A stretch of DNA of 64,000 bases from assembly GCF_024758505.1 (NCBI RefSeq), contig NZ_CP077970.1, forward strand, positions 8,246,001-8,310,000, in the 5' to 3' direction. Positions within the stretch are counted from its first letter, which is position 1. The number at the start of each line of letters is the position of its first letter. Source of the DNA: Bradyrhizobium arachidis (GTDB lineage: Bacteria > Pseudomonadota > Alphaproteobacteria > Rhizobiales > Xanthobacteraceae). The notes under the pieces are model-generated. The model was not told the origin of the DNA and did not search any database. It saw nothing but the letters and a program-made list of their open reading frames with translations. Shown here piece by piece: positions 42,079-51,160 of this stretch. The translations under genes and the position numbers were made by a program.

Positions 42079-42402
42079 ATGAAGCGGACCGCTCTCCCCC
42101 TGCTCGGCCTCCCCTTGCTCAGCCTCGCGCTCGCCGTCTGCATCAGTGCGGCGACCGCCGCCCCGATCGCCTACAAGACCCCGGACGAGACCGCGGCGTT
42201 CAAGCCGGGGCCCAATGTCGATGTGGTCAAGAACAACTGCACCGCCTGCCACTCGGTCGACTACGTCGCCACGCAGCCGCCGATGAAGGACAGGAAAGGC
42301 TTCTGGCAGGCCGAGGTGACCAAGATGATCAAGGTCTATGGCGCGCCGATCGACGATGCGGATGTCGGCAAGATCGTCGATTACCTGGCCGCGACCTATT
42401 GA
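42079..42402 (+). CDS. sorB: Sulfite dehydrogenase cytochrome c subunit (107 aa)
   Basis: Start ATG 42079 (MKRTALPLLGLPLLSLALAV); an ATG two codons earlier overlaps the GAGGAG ribosome site and is less likely. Signal peptide to about ATAAP. One heme c site, NNCTACHSVDYVA (CxxCH), a likely distal Met in QPPMKDRKGFW or KMIKVYG, and a C-terminal helix (VGKIVDYLAATY). Size and context fit SorB, which takes electrons from SorA and passes them to cytochrome c. Confidence 0.9.
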   Translation: MKRTALPLLGLPLLSLALAVCISAATAAPIAYKTPDETAAFKPGPNVDVVKNNCTACHSVDYVATQPPMKDRKGFWQAEVTKMIKVYGAPIDDADVGKIVDYLAATY

Positions 42403-42610
42403 GGGAGCTCGGTCGGGGCCTGTGTCAAATGATCGCTAAACGGGCAAAACCGGCAAAACCGCCACCAAGTTGAGCGATTTTCGGCCCTCGGCCGTTGTGG
42501 TTTGAGCTACCAAGCCCGCGACATTTTGCGTATCCTGTTAGGACCGAGCCGGCCGGTTTGCGGGGACTGGCGGCTCGTGCTCGTGGAGGAAGACCCGCGG
42601 AGAAGACGTG

Positions 42611-42811
42611 ATGCCCAAAGGTACGGTCAAGTGGTTCAACCCGACGAAGGGTTACGGTTTCATTCAGCCCTCGTCGGGCGGCAAGGATGTGTTCGTGCAT
42701 ATCTCGGCAGTGCAGAAGGCCGGTCTGTCGACCCTCAACGAGGGACAGACGGTGGAGTACGAAGAGATCGCCAACCGGGGCAAGACGTCCGCAGAGAACC
42801 TCAAAGTTTAA
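42611..42811 (+). CDS. Cold-shock protein, CspA family (66 aa)
   Basis: The ATG at 42611, with GGAGAAGACGTG before it, gives [20 protein letters not shown], with RNP1 (KGYGFI) and RNP2 (VFVHIS) complete, ending [20 protein letters not shown]. It binds single-stranded RNA and melts structure. About 200 bp without a gene separate it from sorB, room for the long 5' leader typical of csp genes. A hairpin terminator follows. Confidence 0.95.
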   Translation: MPKGTVKWFNPTKGYGFIQPSSGGKDVFVHISAVQKAGLSTLNEGQTVEYEEIANRGKTSAENLKV

Positions 42812-42829
42812 GCCCAAGGCATTTTGCCG

Positions 42830-42850
42830 CTCCCGGATTCCATCCGGGAG
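42830..42850 (+). terminator. Terminator of the cold-shock gene
   Basis: CTCCCGGAT-TCC-ATCCGGGAG, a 9-bp stem with a 3-base loop, followed within 12 bp by an A-run and TTTT. It starts 18 bp after the stop codon. Confidence 0.7.
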
Positions 42851-42973
42851 TTGGGCCAAAAAAATTTTAAGAGACGATTGGGTGCATTCGACAGGGCTTG
42901 CGATTGCGCACACGCAGTTTCTTGCGTGCTAGGAACCTCTGATCGTTACCATGCATATGACAATCGCGGCGGC

Positions 42974-43057
42974 CGTTCCGATGGAATCGGAACGGGTGTG
43001 ATTTGAACGCGTTTTCTTGACGCGAACCGGTATCCACTTCGCTTGAAAACGCTCTAG
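42974..43057. repeat. Interspersed repeat, family A copy 3
   Basis: GTTCCGATGGAATCGGAAC, then GAACGCGTTTTCTTGACGCG, AACCGG and CCACTTCGCTTGAAAACGCT. Same layout as 9724-9816 and 11298-11394. It abuts the stop of the Lrp-type gene. Confidence 0.75.
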
Positions 43058-43519
43058 CTAGCCCACCGGCAGGGGTGCGTCGCGCTTGATCTCTTCCATC
43101 ACGGCATAGGTACGCGTCTCGCGCACGCCCGGCATTGAGAGCAGCCGCTCGCCGAGAAAGCGGCGATAGGCCGTCATGTCCGGCAGCCGCGCCTTCACCA
43201 GATAGTCGAAACCGCCGGCGACCATGTGACACTCCAGCACCTCGGGCGCGAGCTTTACGGCGCGCGCGAACCGCTCGAAATTGTCGGGTGTGGTCTTGTC
43301 GAGCAGCACTTCGACGAACACCAGAAGCCCCAGCCCGAGCCGGTGCGGATTGAGTCGCGCGCCATAGCCCTCGACAAAGCCTTCGCGCTGCAGCCGCTTC
43401 AGCCGTTCGCCGACCGAGGTCGGAGACAGGCCGATCCTGTCAGCCAGGTCGACATTCGGAATCCGCCCATCCTCTTGAAGGATCGAGAGGATTTTACGGT
43501 CTGTGCGATCAAGATCCAT
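43058..43519 (-). CDS. putR: Lrp/AsnC-family regulator, probable proline-utilisation activator PutR (153 aa)
   Basis: ATG 43519 (MDLDRTDRKILSILQEDGRI). HTH: VDLADRIGLSPTSVGERLKR; then the RAM/ACT-like ligand domain (LLVFVEVLLDKTTPDNFERF, VLECHMVAGGFDYLVKARLP, MPGVRETRTYAVMEEIKRD). It is divergent from putA with 113 bp between. In Agrobacterium and other alphaproteobacteria the Lrp-type PutR activates putA in response to proline; the same layout supports the name by inference. Confidence 0.85.
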   Translation of the reverse strand: MDLDRTDRKILSILQEDGRIPNVDLADRIGLSPTSVGERLKRLQREGFVEGYGARLNPHRLGLGLLVFVEVLLDKTTPDNFERFARAVKLAPEVLECHMVAGGFDYLVKARLPDMTAYRRFLGERLLSMPGVRETRTYAVMEEIKRDAPLPVG

Positions 43520-43561
43520 ACTATCTACGGCAAAATGACATCCTATGTTTATTTTCTAAGG

Positions 43562-43577
43562 CAAAATCCCTATTTTG
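43562..43577. promoter_or_regulatory. Palindromic operator candidate in the putR-putA gap
   Basis: CAAAAT-CCCT-ATTTTG, a perfect 6-bp inverted repeat with AT-rich centre (inside GGCAAAATCCCTATTTTGTC), sits 56 bp before the putA start. A related half, GGCAAAATGACAT, occurs 32 bp upstream at about 43529. This fits Lrp-type binding near both promoters. Confidence 0.5.
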
Positions 43578-43632
43578 TCTATCGAACTACGGCCAAGCGG
43601 GGATTACGTTCGAATCCGTCACAGGAAACGCC

Positions 43633-46632
43633 ATGCCGAACGCTTTGCCGCCCTTCAGTGCGCCCTACGCGCCCGACGATGCCGAGATCGCCGCCGCCTT
43701 GCTGCGGACGGCTCACCTCTCCCCGCCGCAGGACGCGCGGATCGACCGGTCAGCGACGCGGCTGATCGAAGCCATCCGAACCAGTGACGACCGGCTTGGC
43801 GGCGTCGAGGACATGCTGCGGGAGTTCGCGCTTTCGACCAAGGAAGGGCTGGCGCTGATGGTGCTCGCGGAGGCGCTGCTCCGCGTGCCCGACGCCCGCA
43901 CCGCCGATCAGTTCATCGAGGACAAGCTCGGCGAGGGCGACTTCATCCACCACGAGACCAAGTCGAGCGCCTTCCTGGTCAATGCCTCGGCCTGGGCACT
44001 CGGCCTGTCGGCGCGCGTGATCCAGCCGGGCGAGACGCCGGACGGCACGATCGGGCGGCTGGTGAAGCGGCTGGGCGCGCCCGCGGTGCGCGCCGCCACC
44101 CGCCAGGCGATGCGGCTGATGGGCAATCATTTTGTGCTCGGCGAGACCATCGAACAGGCGCTGGAGCGCGCGCGGCCGCGCTCGGGCCACCAGCCACGCT
44201 ATTCCTTCGACATGCTTGGCGAAGGCGCGCGCACGGCGTCCGACGCAAATCGCTATTTCGACGCCTATGCCAGTGCAATCGAGACGATCGGCAAGGCCGC
44301 GGGTGATCGTCCCCTGCCCGACCGACCCGGCATCTCGGTAAAACTCTCGGCGCTGCATCCGCGCTTCGAGGCGATCGGCCGCGACCGCGTGATGCGCGAG
44401 CAGGTGCCTGATCTCGTCGATCTCGCCAAGCGAGCCAAAGCGCATGACCTCAACTTCACGGTCGATGCCGAGGAGGCCGACCGGCTCGAATTGTCGCTCG
44501 ACGTGATCGCGGCGACGCTTGCCGACCCTGCGCTCGCCGGCTGGGACGGCTTTGGGCTGGCGATCCAGGCCTACCAGAAGCGCGCCCGCGACGTGATCGA
44601 CTACATCGACAGCCTGGCCCGCGCGCTCGACCGCAAGCTGATGGTGCGCCTGGTCAAGGGCGCCTATTGGGACACCGAGATCAAGCGCGCGCAGGAGCGC
44701 GGGCTCGACAGCTATCCCGTATTCACCCGCAAGGCGATGACGGATCTCAACTACGTCGCCTGCGCCCAGAAGCTGCTGGCGCTGCGCCCTCGCATCTTCC
44801 CGCAATTCGCAACCCACAACGCGCTCACGGTCGCGACCGTGCTGGAGCTTGCAGGTGGCGACGGCGGCTACGAGTTCCAGCGCCTGCACGGCATGGGCGA
44901 AGCGCTCTATGAGCGGCTGGCGCAGGATCATCCCGGCATTGCCTATCGCACCTACGCACCGGTCGGCAGCCATCGCGACCTCCTCGCCTATCTGGTGCGG
45001 CGTCTGCTGGAGAATGGCGCCAACTCCTCCTTCGTGGCGCAGGCCTCGGACTATCGCGTGCCGGTCGCAACGTTGCTGCAGCGACCGGCCGATAGCGTGA
45101 CCAAGCCGCAGCAGGCGAACCACCCCAGAATTCCGCTGCCGCGCGACCTCTTCGCGCCGGAGCGCAGGAATTCGCGAGGTGTCGAATTCGGCGAACGCGC
45201 CGCGCTCGATCGCCTGCTCGCCGACATTGCGAGCGAGGCAACCGATCTCAAGCCGGTCAGCGACGCCACGCCTCAACAGGCCAATGCTGCGATTGCCGCC
45301 GCGCGCGCCGGATTCGCATCCTGGAGCCGAACGCCGGCGGCCACGCGCGCGGCTGCGCTGGAGCAGGCTGCCTATCTGCTCGAACAGCGCGCTGCGCATT
45401 TCATGGCGCTGCTGCAACGCGAGGGCGGCAAGACGCTCGACGACGCGCTCTCCGAAGTTCGCGAAGCCGCCGACTTCTGCCGCTACTATGCCGCGCAGGG
45501 CCGCAAGCTGTTCGGCACTGAAGAGGCGATGCCGGGCCCGACCGGCGAGAGCAATGGGCTCGCCTTGCGCGGTCGCGGCGTCTTCGTCGCGATCTCGCCT
45601 TGGAACTTTCCGCTGGCGATCTTCCTCGGCCAGGTCACTGCGGCGCTGATGGCCGGCAATGCGGTGGTGGCAAAGCCCGCCGAGCAGACGCCGCGGATCG
45701 CAATCGACGCGGTCCGCCTGCTGCATGAGGCGGGTGTGCCGGCTTCCGCGCTGCATCTCGTTATCGGCGACGGCCACATCGGCGCTGCACTGACCGCGCA
45801 TCAAAGTATCGCCGGCGTCGTCTTCACCGGCTCGACCGAGGTCGCGCGCGCGATCAACCGGACGCTCGCCGCCAAGGACGGACCGATCGTTCCGCTGATC
45901 GCAGAGACCGGCGGCATCAACGCCATGATTGCGGATGCGACCGCGCTGCCCGAGCAGGTCACTGATGACGTCGTCACCTCGGCTTTCCGCTCCGCCGGCC
46001 AGCGCTGCTCGGCGCTGCGACTGCTCTTCGTGCAGGAGGACGTCGCCGACCGCATGATCGAGATGATCGCAGGCGCCGCGCGCGAACTGCGGATCGGCGA
46101 TCCCCGCGAGATCGCGACACACATCGGGCCGGTGATCGACGCCGAGGCCAAGCAGCGGCTGGACGCCCATATCGCGCGCATGACGAAAGAGGCGCGGCTG
46201 CATTTTGCCGGTAAGGCGCCCGAGGGCACCTTCGTCGCACCGCATATTTTCGAGCTCGCCGACGCCGGCCAGCTCACCGAGGAGGTTTTTGGCCCCATCC
46301 TGCATGTCGTGCGCTACCGCGCCGAGCATCTCGGTCGCGTGCTCAAGGCGGTCGAGCGCAGCGGTTTCGGGCTCACGCTCGGCATCCATTCGCGCATCGA
46401 CGACACCATCGAGGCGATCATCGCGCGGCTCTCGGTCGGCAACATCTACGTCAACCGCAACATGATCGGCGCGGTCGTCGGTGTGCAACCGTTCGGCGGC
46501 AACGGCCTGTCCGGAACCGGCCCCAAGGCCGGCGGCCCGCACTATCTCGCGCGCTTTGCCACCGAGCAGACCGTGACGATCAACACGGCGGCCGCCGGCG
46601 GCAATGCGGCGCTGCTCGCGGGGGAAGAGTAG
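43633..46632 (+). CDS. putA: Bifunctional proline dehydrogenase / delta-1-pyrroline-5-carboxylate dehydrogenase (999 aa)
   Basis: ATG 43633. The length, 999 residues, equals the known type A PutA of Bradyrhizobium japonicum, without the DNA-binding ribbon-helix-helix of enterobacterial PutA. PRODH half: RLVKGAYWDTEIKRAQERGL, YPVFTRKAMTDLNYVACAQK, FATHNALTVATVLELAG and RLHGMGEALYERL (FAD barrel). P5CDH half: ALRGRGVFVAISPWNFPLAI, AGNAVVAKPAEQTP, GVVFTGSTEVARAINRTLAA, PLIAETGGINAMIADATALP (catalytic Glu region) and SAGQRCSALRLLFVQED (catalytic Cys). The end GTGPKAGGPHYL then FATEQTVTINT is typical. It oxidises proline to glutamate with channeling. Regulated by the divergent Lrp-type gene. Confidence 0.95.
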   Translation: MPNALPPFSAPYAPDDAEIAAALLRTAHLSPPQDARIDRSATRLIEAIRTSDDRLGGVEDMLREFALSTKEGLALMVLAEALLRVPDARTADQFIEDKLGEGDFIHHETKSSAFLVNASAWALGLSARVIQPGETPDGTIGRLVKRLGAPAVRAATRQAMRLMGNHFVLGETIEQALERARPRSGHQPRYSFDMLGEGARTASDANRYFDAYASAIETIGKAAGDRPLPDRPGISVKLSALHPRFEAIGRDRVMREQVPDLVDLAKRAKAHDLNFTVDAEEADRLELSLDVIAATLADPALAGWDGFGLAIQAYQKRARDVIDYIDSLARALDRKLMVRLVKGAYWDTEIKRAQERGLDSYPVFTRKAMTDLNYVACAQKLLALRPRIFPQFATHNALTVATVLELAGGDGGYEFQRLHGMGEALYERLAQDHPGIAYRTYAPVGSHRDLLAYLVRRLLENGANSSFVAQASDYRVPVATLLQRPADSVTKPQQANHPRIPLPRDLFAPERRNSRGVEFGERAALDRLLADIASEATDLKPVSDATPQQANAAIAAARAGFASWSRTPAATRAAALEQAAYLLEQRAAHFMALLQREGGKTLDDALSEVREAADFCRYYAAQGRKLFGTEEAMPGPTGESNGLALRGRGVFVAISPWNFPLAIFLGQVTAALMAGNAVVAKPAEQTPRIAIDAVRLLHEAGVPASALHLVIGDGHIGAALTAHQSIAGVVFTGSTEVARAINRTLAAKDGPIVPLIAETGGINAMIADATALPEQVTDDVVTSAFRSAGQRCSALRLLFVQEDVADRMIEMIAGAARELRIGDPREIATHIGPVIDAEAKQRLDAHIARMTKEARLHFAGKAPEGTFVAPHIFELADAGQLTEEVFGPILHVVRYRAEHLGRVLKAVERSGFGLTLGIHSRIDDTIEAIIARLSVGNIYVNRNMIGAVVGVQPFGGNGLSGTGPKAGGPHYLARFATEQTVTINTAAAGGNAALLAGEE

Positions 46633-46633
46633 C

Positions 46634-48760
46634 TTACAGACAGGTGTCGTCCTTGTCGGCCTTCCCCGAATTGCCGCAGGGGATGCGCTTGGACAGCTGC
46701 TGGATCTTCAGCTTGGCCTGGTTCTGGGCAGCGATATCGAACACGCTCGTCGGCGTGAGCTGGGTGGCGCTGCGGTAGTCGCTGGTTGCCTTGTCCGGAT
46801 CGCCCTTGGCCTCGTAGGCCATCGCCCGGGCGAAATAGCGCTCGATCGACGGGCGCTGTGCGATCGCCTTGCCGAGATCGTCGAGCGCCTTGTCGTATTG
46901 CTTCATCGACGTGAAGGCGATGCCGCGCAAGCCGAGCGCATCCGGATCGTTCGGCCGGGTGCCGAGCACCAGATCGAGGTCCGTCATGGCGCCGGCGGCA
47001 TCCTTCTTGCCGAGATAGGCGCGTGCGCGGAGCGTCCGCACGAAGCCGTCGAAGGCGGGCGCCGTGCCGACGATATGGTCCAGCGCCACGATGGCGCGGT
47101 CGTATTGTCCGGAGATCAGCATCGCCAGCCCCTGTCCGAGCTCGGCGACCTGGTTGTTGGGATTGCGGTCGAGCGCGTTCTTGACGTCGACCAGGCCTTC
47201 CGCGTTGTTCCCCTTCAACAGCAGCACGAGCCCGCGCGAGGCGCGCGCCGTGTCGTTGACGGGGTTGAGCACCAGCGAACGATCGAAATCGACCACGGCC
47301 TTGTCGAACTGGTTCAGTCCCATATAGGCCTGGCCGCGCTCGGAATACGCCATGTAATCCTTGTCGTTGAGCGCGATCGCGCGGTCGAAATCGGCAATGG
47401 CGTCCTTGAATTTGCCGGTCAACCGGGTGGCCATGCCGCGGCCGACATAGGCCACCGCATTGTTCGGATTGGCACTGAGCGCCTGATTGGCATCGATCAT
47501 GGCCTGATCGAATTGCTTCATGCCGATCGAGGCAATCGCACGGGAGGCCAGCAATGGCGAGTCGTTCGGCTTCATCCGGAGCAAGGCGTCGATGTCGGTC
47601 CGTGCCTCGGCGAAGCGGGACAAAGAGAGATTTGCGGCCACGCGCAATTTGAGCGCAGTCTCGTTGCGCGGGTTGCCGTCAAGCACCGTGTTGAGACGCG
47701 GCAGGGCTTCGGCATATTTTTTCTGCTGTAGCAACTGCGTGGCCTCGCTCAGGCCGGCCGGAGCCGCAGGAAATGTGCCCTTCGGTATGATCGCCATCGG
47801 CGCCGTTCCCGACGGAAGCGCAGGCGGTGGAGCGGCGACGACCTGCTTGGGGGCAGCGGACACGGCGGGAGCAGCGGGCGCCGCCGGCGCAGCCATCGCC
47901 GGCGCGCCTTGCACTTTCGCAAGCTCGGCCTGCATCGCGACGGCGGCCTGGCGCTGCTGCTGGGCAAACTGATCGTTCGGAGCGATCGACAGCACCTTGT
48001 CGAAATCCGCGATCGCACGCGCATAGTCGCCCTTGGAGCTGAAGACCTGCCCTCGCGCGAAATAGGAGCCGCGATCGGGTTGCGGCGTCTGCGCGATCGC
48101 CCGCGAAAAGTCCTCGATGGCGTGGTCGAGTTCGCCCTTGCGGCGATAGACCTGACCGCGCCAGAAGAAGGCGTTGGGCAAGCTCGCATTGATCGAGATC
48201 GCGGTGTTGAGATCGCTCATGGCCTGATCGAGCTGCGAGGTTTCGACATAAGTCCGCGCGCGCCCGACATAGGCCGGGGCATAGTCCTGCCGCAGGCTGA
48301 TCGCCTGGCTGAAATCCGCGGCGGCGTCGGTCCACTGCTTCTGGTCGATTTTCAGGCCGCCGCGCGCCGCAAACGCATTCGCACTCTTGGGGTCGAGCTC
48401 GATGGCCTGGTTGATGTCGGCCAGCGCGCCGTCAAAATTAGCTTTGCGCTGCCGGGCGAAGCCGCGCGACAGCAAGGCGGGAACGGATTTCGGATTGAGC
48501 TCGACCGCGGCTTCCGCGTCTGCCAACCCCGCATCGAGGTTGGAGCGGCCCATGAACAGGCGCGACCTGTTCACATAGGCGCGCAAGCGATCCTCGGCAG
48601 GGCGCAATTGATCGGCGATGATGGCGGCGCAGCCGGATTCGATTTTAGTCGGGACGGGGCCACTGCAATCTTCGAGATCGCCCGCTCGCGCCGGACCAAA
48701 CCCGCACAACAACCCGGTGAGCGCGACCGGCGCCATCAGACGGACGAAAGACGTCGACAT
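46634..48760 (-). CDS. Secreted multi-TPR protein (708 aa)
   Basis: ATG 48760 with a signal peptide (MSTSFVRLMAPVALTGLLCG). Two blocks of tetratricopeptide repeats (about 7 repeats from ~60 to ~270, and about 9 from ~345 to ~690), with 34-residue periodicity and the W/L-G-Y-A-F-A-P pattern (NQAIELDPKSANAFAARGGL, DFDRAIALNDKDYMAYSERG, DLGKAIAQRPSIERYFARAM), separated by an Ala-Pro-rich linker (~275-340). It likely scaffolds an envelope complex. It is convergent with putA, its stop 2 bp from the putA stop. No partner gene in the neighbourhood suggests its role. Confidence 0.8.
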   Translation of the reverse strand: MSTSFVRLMAPVALTGLLCGFGPARAGDLEDCSGPVPTKIESGCAAIIADQLRPAEDRLRAYVNRSRLFMGRSNLDAGLADAEAAVELNPKSVPALLSRGFARQRKANFDGALADINQAIELDPKSANAFAARGGLKIDQKQWTDAAADFSQAISLRQDYAPAYVGRARTYVETSQLDQAMSDLNTAISINASLPNAFFWRGQVYRRKGELDHAIEDFSRAIAQTPQPDRGSYFARGQVFSSKGDYARAIADFDKVLSIAPNDQFAQQQRQAAVAMQAELAKVQGAPAMAAPAAPAAPAVSAAPKQVVAAPPPALPSGTAPMAIIPKGTFPAAPAGLSEATQLLQQKKYAEALPRLNTVLDGNPRNETALKLRVAANLSLSRFAEARTDIDALLRMKPNDSPLLASRAIASIGMKQFDQAMIDANQALSANPNNAVAYVGRGMATRLTGKFKDAIADFDRAIALNDKDYMAYSERGQAYMGLNQFDKAVVDFDRSLVLNPVNDTARASRGLVLLLKGNNAEGLVDVKNALDRNPNNQVAELGQGLAMLISGQYDRAIVALDHIVGTAPAFDGFVRTLRARAYLGKKDAAGAMTDLDLVLGTRPNDPDALGLRGIAFTSMKQYDKALDDLGKAIAQRPSIERYFARAMAYEAKGDPDKATSDYRSATQLTPTSVFDIAAQNQAKLKIQQLSKRIPCGNSGKADKDDTCL

Positions 48761-48985
48761 GAACGACCCACCCCATTCGGCCGATCCGCTACGATCGGCT
48801 CGCGCGGCTGCCTACGCTCTACAACCTGAGCGGGCGGATTGCCATAAGAGTTTGGCATTCCGGCCAAGCCGCAGCCGCGGGCTCGGAACGTTGCATCCCG
48901 CCACAACATCGGTCAAATGAACGAACGGTTAGGAAGCGCGAATTTCAGCGCGCGGGAAACAATAAGAGCAAGGAGCTACGCCGCG

Positions 48986-50191
48986 ATGCAAAAGGGTATT
49001 TTCGACGGCCTGAAGGTTCTGGACTGCGCGAGCTTCATCGCCGCCCCCGCTGCCGCGACCGTGCTGTCGGACTTCGGCGCCGATGTCATCAAGATCGAGC
49101 CGCCGGGCATGGGCGATCCCTACCGCAACCTGCCCAACCTGCCCGGCTATCCCGCGAGCGAGCACAACTTTGCCTGGCTGCTCGAAGCCCGCAACAAGAA
49201 GAGTCTCGCACTTGACCTCACCAAGCCCGAGGCGCAGGCCGTGCTCTACAAGCTGGTGGAGGAGACCGACGTCTTCATCACAAACATGCCGCCGCAGGTG
49301 CGCACCAAGCTCGGCATCACTCATGAACATCTCGCCCATCTCAACGAGCGGCTGATCTACGCCTCCTTCACCGGCTATGGCGAAAAGGGCGAAGAGGCCA
49401 ACAAGCCCGGCTTCGACAGCAACGCCTATTGGGCGCGCTCCGGCCTGATGGACCTGGTGCGCGCGGACATCCACACCACGCCGGCGCGCTCGGTCGCCGG
49501 CATGGGTGATCATCCCTGCGCCATGGCGTTCTACGGCGCCATCGTCACCGCGCTCTATCAGCGCGAGAAGACCGGCAAGGGCTCGCACGTCGCCTCCAAC
49601 CTGATGGCGAACGGCGTGTGGGCCGCAAGCGTGCTGGCGCAGGCAAAGCTCTGCGGCGCAAAATTCGGCGAGCGGCGGCCGCGCGAGCGCGCGCTCAACG
49701 CCGTGGCCAACCACTACCAGTGCAAGGATGAGCGCTGGCTGATCCTGACGCTGCTCAACGAGGAGCGGCAATGGCCGACGCTCGCCCGCTGCCTCGGGCG
49801 TGAGGACCTGATCGACGATCCCCGCTTCGCGACCAAGGCCGACCGCCACGCGCGCTCGGTCGAGCTGATCAAGATCCTGGACGACACGTTCGCCACCAAG
49901 GACCTCGCCGAATGGCGAAAGATCCTCGACGGCAACGGGCTGGTGTTCGGCGTCGTCGGCATCCTCGACGATCTGCCGACCGACAAGCAGATGCTCGACA
50001 ACGAGGTGCTGGTGCCGTTCGAGAACGACACCATGCTCACGGTCAACAGCCCGATCTGGATCGACGGCGCCAAAAAGGTGCAACCGCGCAAGCCACCCGC
50101 CGTCGGCGAGCACAGCGACGAGATTTTGCGTCAGGCGGGCTACGACGAGGCGACGATCAGGAAGCTGCGGGCGGCAGGCGCGGTGGCGTAA
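48986..50191 (+). CDS. CaiB/BaiF family CoA-transferase (401 aa)
   Basis: Start ATG 48986 (MQKGIFDGLKVLDCASFIAA) with AAGGAG upstream. Motifs: ATVLSDFGADVIKIEPPGMG, ARNKKSLALDLTKPEAQAVL, VFITNMPPQVRTKLGI and VAGMGDHPCAMAFYGAIVTA; the Asp in GMGDHP is the catalytic position. It is a type III CoA-transferase of the 2-carboxylic-acid/formyl-CoA group, substrate unknown. It is longer than the paralog at 26097 and only distantly similar to it. The GST gene 98 bp on may be cotranscribed. Confidence 0.9.
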   Translation: MQKGIFDGLKVLDCASFIAAPAAATVLSDFGADVIKIEPPGMGDPYRNLPNLPGYPASEHNFAWLLEARNKKSLALDLTKPEAQAVLYKLVEETDVFITNMPPQVRTKLGITHEHLAHLNERLIYASFTGYGEKGEEANKPGFDSNAYWARSGLMDLVRADIHTTPARSVAGMGDHPCAMAFYGAIVTALYQREKTGKGSHVASNLMANGVWAASVLAQAKLCGAKFGERRPRERALNAVANHYQCKDERWLILTLLNEERQWPTLARCLGREDLIDDPRFATKADRHARSVELIKILDDTFATKDLAEWRKILDGNGLVFGVVGILDDLPTDKQMLDNEVLVPFENDTMLTVNSPIWIDGAKKVQPRKPPAVGEHSDEILRQAGYDEATIRKLRAAGAVA

Positions 50192-50217
50192 GGGAAGCTC
50201 GCGCTACATACTCCGCT

Positions 50218-50242
50218 GTCGTCCCGGCGCAGGCCGGGACGA
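50218..50242. repeat. Interspersed palindrome (GTCGTCCCGGC type)
   Basis: GTCGTCCCGGC-GCA-GGCCGGGACGA, an 11-bp stem between two cotranscribed genes. It could attenuate readthrough from the CoA-transferase to the GST gene. Confidence 0.55.
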
Positions 50243-50289
50243 GGTTGTGAAAATTGCGCGCCTAAACAACATCTGCCTCGCGAGGCCCC

Positions 50290-50934
50290 ATGCCCAGCTA
50301 CCGCCTGCACTACTTCCCCGAATCCGGCAACAGCTACAAGCTCGCCCTGATGCTTACGCTCTGCGGCGAGCGCTTTGAGGGCGTGTGGACCGATTTTGCC
50401 GGCGGCGTCACGCGCACGGCCGAGTGGCGCAAGACCGTCAACGAGATGGGCGAGATTCCGGTGCTGGAGGTCGATGGCGTCAGGAAGACGCAGACCGCGC
50501 CGATCCTGCTGGGACTTGCCGAGCAATATGGCCGCTTCGGCGGCGACACCGCGGACGAGAAATTCGAGCTGCTCCGCTGGCTGTTCTGGGACAACCACAA
50601 GCTCACCGGCTACATGGCGACCTATCGCTTCATGCGGACGTTCGTGCAAAACGGGGATCCGCAGGTGTTGAAACATTTTCGGCGCCGGCTCGACGACTTC
50701 CTCGGCATTCTGGAGCAGCACCTTAAGCACAACGATTTCGCGATAGGCAAGAAGCCGACCATCGCCGACATCTCGATGATGGCGTATCTGCACTATCCCT
50801 GCGACGAGCACGGCTACGATTTTGCGCAAAGCCACCCCGCCATCCACGCTTGGCTCGGTCGCATGGCCGCGCTGCCCGGCTGGAGCTCGGCCTATGACCT
50901 TCTGCCCGGCAAGCGCCTGACACATTACGCGTAG
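50290..50934 (+). CDS. Glutathione S-transferase family protein (214 aa)
   Basis: ATG 50290. Thioredoxin-fold N-terminal domain: YRLHYFPESGNSYKLALMLT, then NEMGEIPVLEVDGVRKTQTA (the cis-Pro and E/S glutathione contacts in a IPVLE...TQTA form), and an alpha-helical C-terminal domain (ILEQHLKHNDFAIGKKPTIA with the N-capping/ADIS motif). Active-site Ser in SGNSYK. Probably a theta/beta-type bacterial GST; substrate unknown. Confidence 0.85.
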   Translation: MPSYRLHYFPESGNSYKLALMLTLCGERFEGVWTDFAGGVTRTAEWRKTVNEMGEIPVLEVDGVRKTQTAPILLGLAEQYGRFGGDTADEKFELLRWLFWDNHKLTGYMATYRFMRTFVQNGDPQVLKHFRRRLDDFLGILEQHLKHNDFAIGKKPTIADISMMAYLHYPCDEHGYDFAQSHPAIHAWLGRMAALPGWSSAYDLLPGKRLTHYA

Positions 50935-50937
50935 CAA

Positions 50938-51102
50938 CTACCGCGTCGCGATCCAGCCGAGTGTGAACAACACCGCGCCGATCATGACGGCAACGACGAT
51001 CGCCCAGGTGCTGACGCGGATGTTGCCGGTGATCTGCCTGGCTTCCTCATTGCGCGCGATCTGGCGATTGCGCTCCTTGTTGGCGTCGCTGGTGTCGGTC
51101 AT
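50938..51102 (-). CDS. Tiny single-pass membrane protein (54 aa)
   Basis: The minus strand reads MTDTSDANKERNRQIARNEE, then ARQITGNIRVSTW, one membrane helix AIVVAVMIGAVLFTLGWIA, and TR. It is convergent with the GST gene, whose stop is 4 bp away. Highly charged helix followed by a single membrane span is a common small-protein layout; no family is known to me. It is the only good frame on either strand here. Confidence 0.6.
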   Translation of the reverse strand: MTDTSDANKERNRQIARNEEARQITGNIRVSTWAIVVAVMIGAVLFTLGWIATR

Positions 51103-51160
51103 CGGTCACCGATTGGTTTGGTTGGCCATGTTGTCCGAGCATGACCGCGTCGATCATGCC

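Noticed and set aside
43750..46542. A 930-codon minus-strand frame inside putA
   Set aside because: Antisense of PutA, whose identity is certain.
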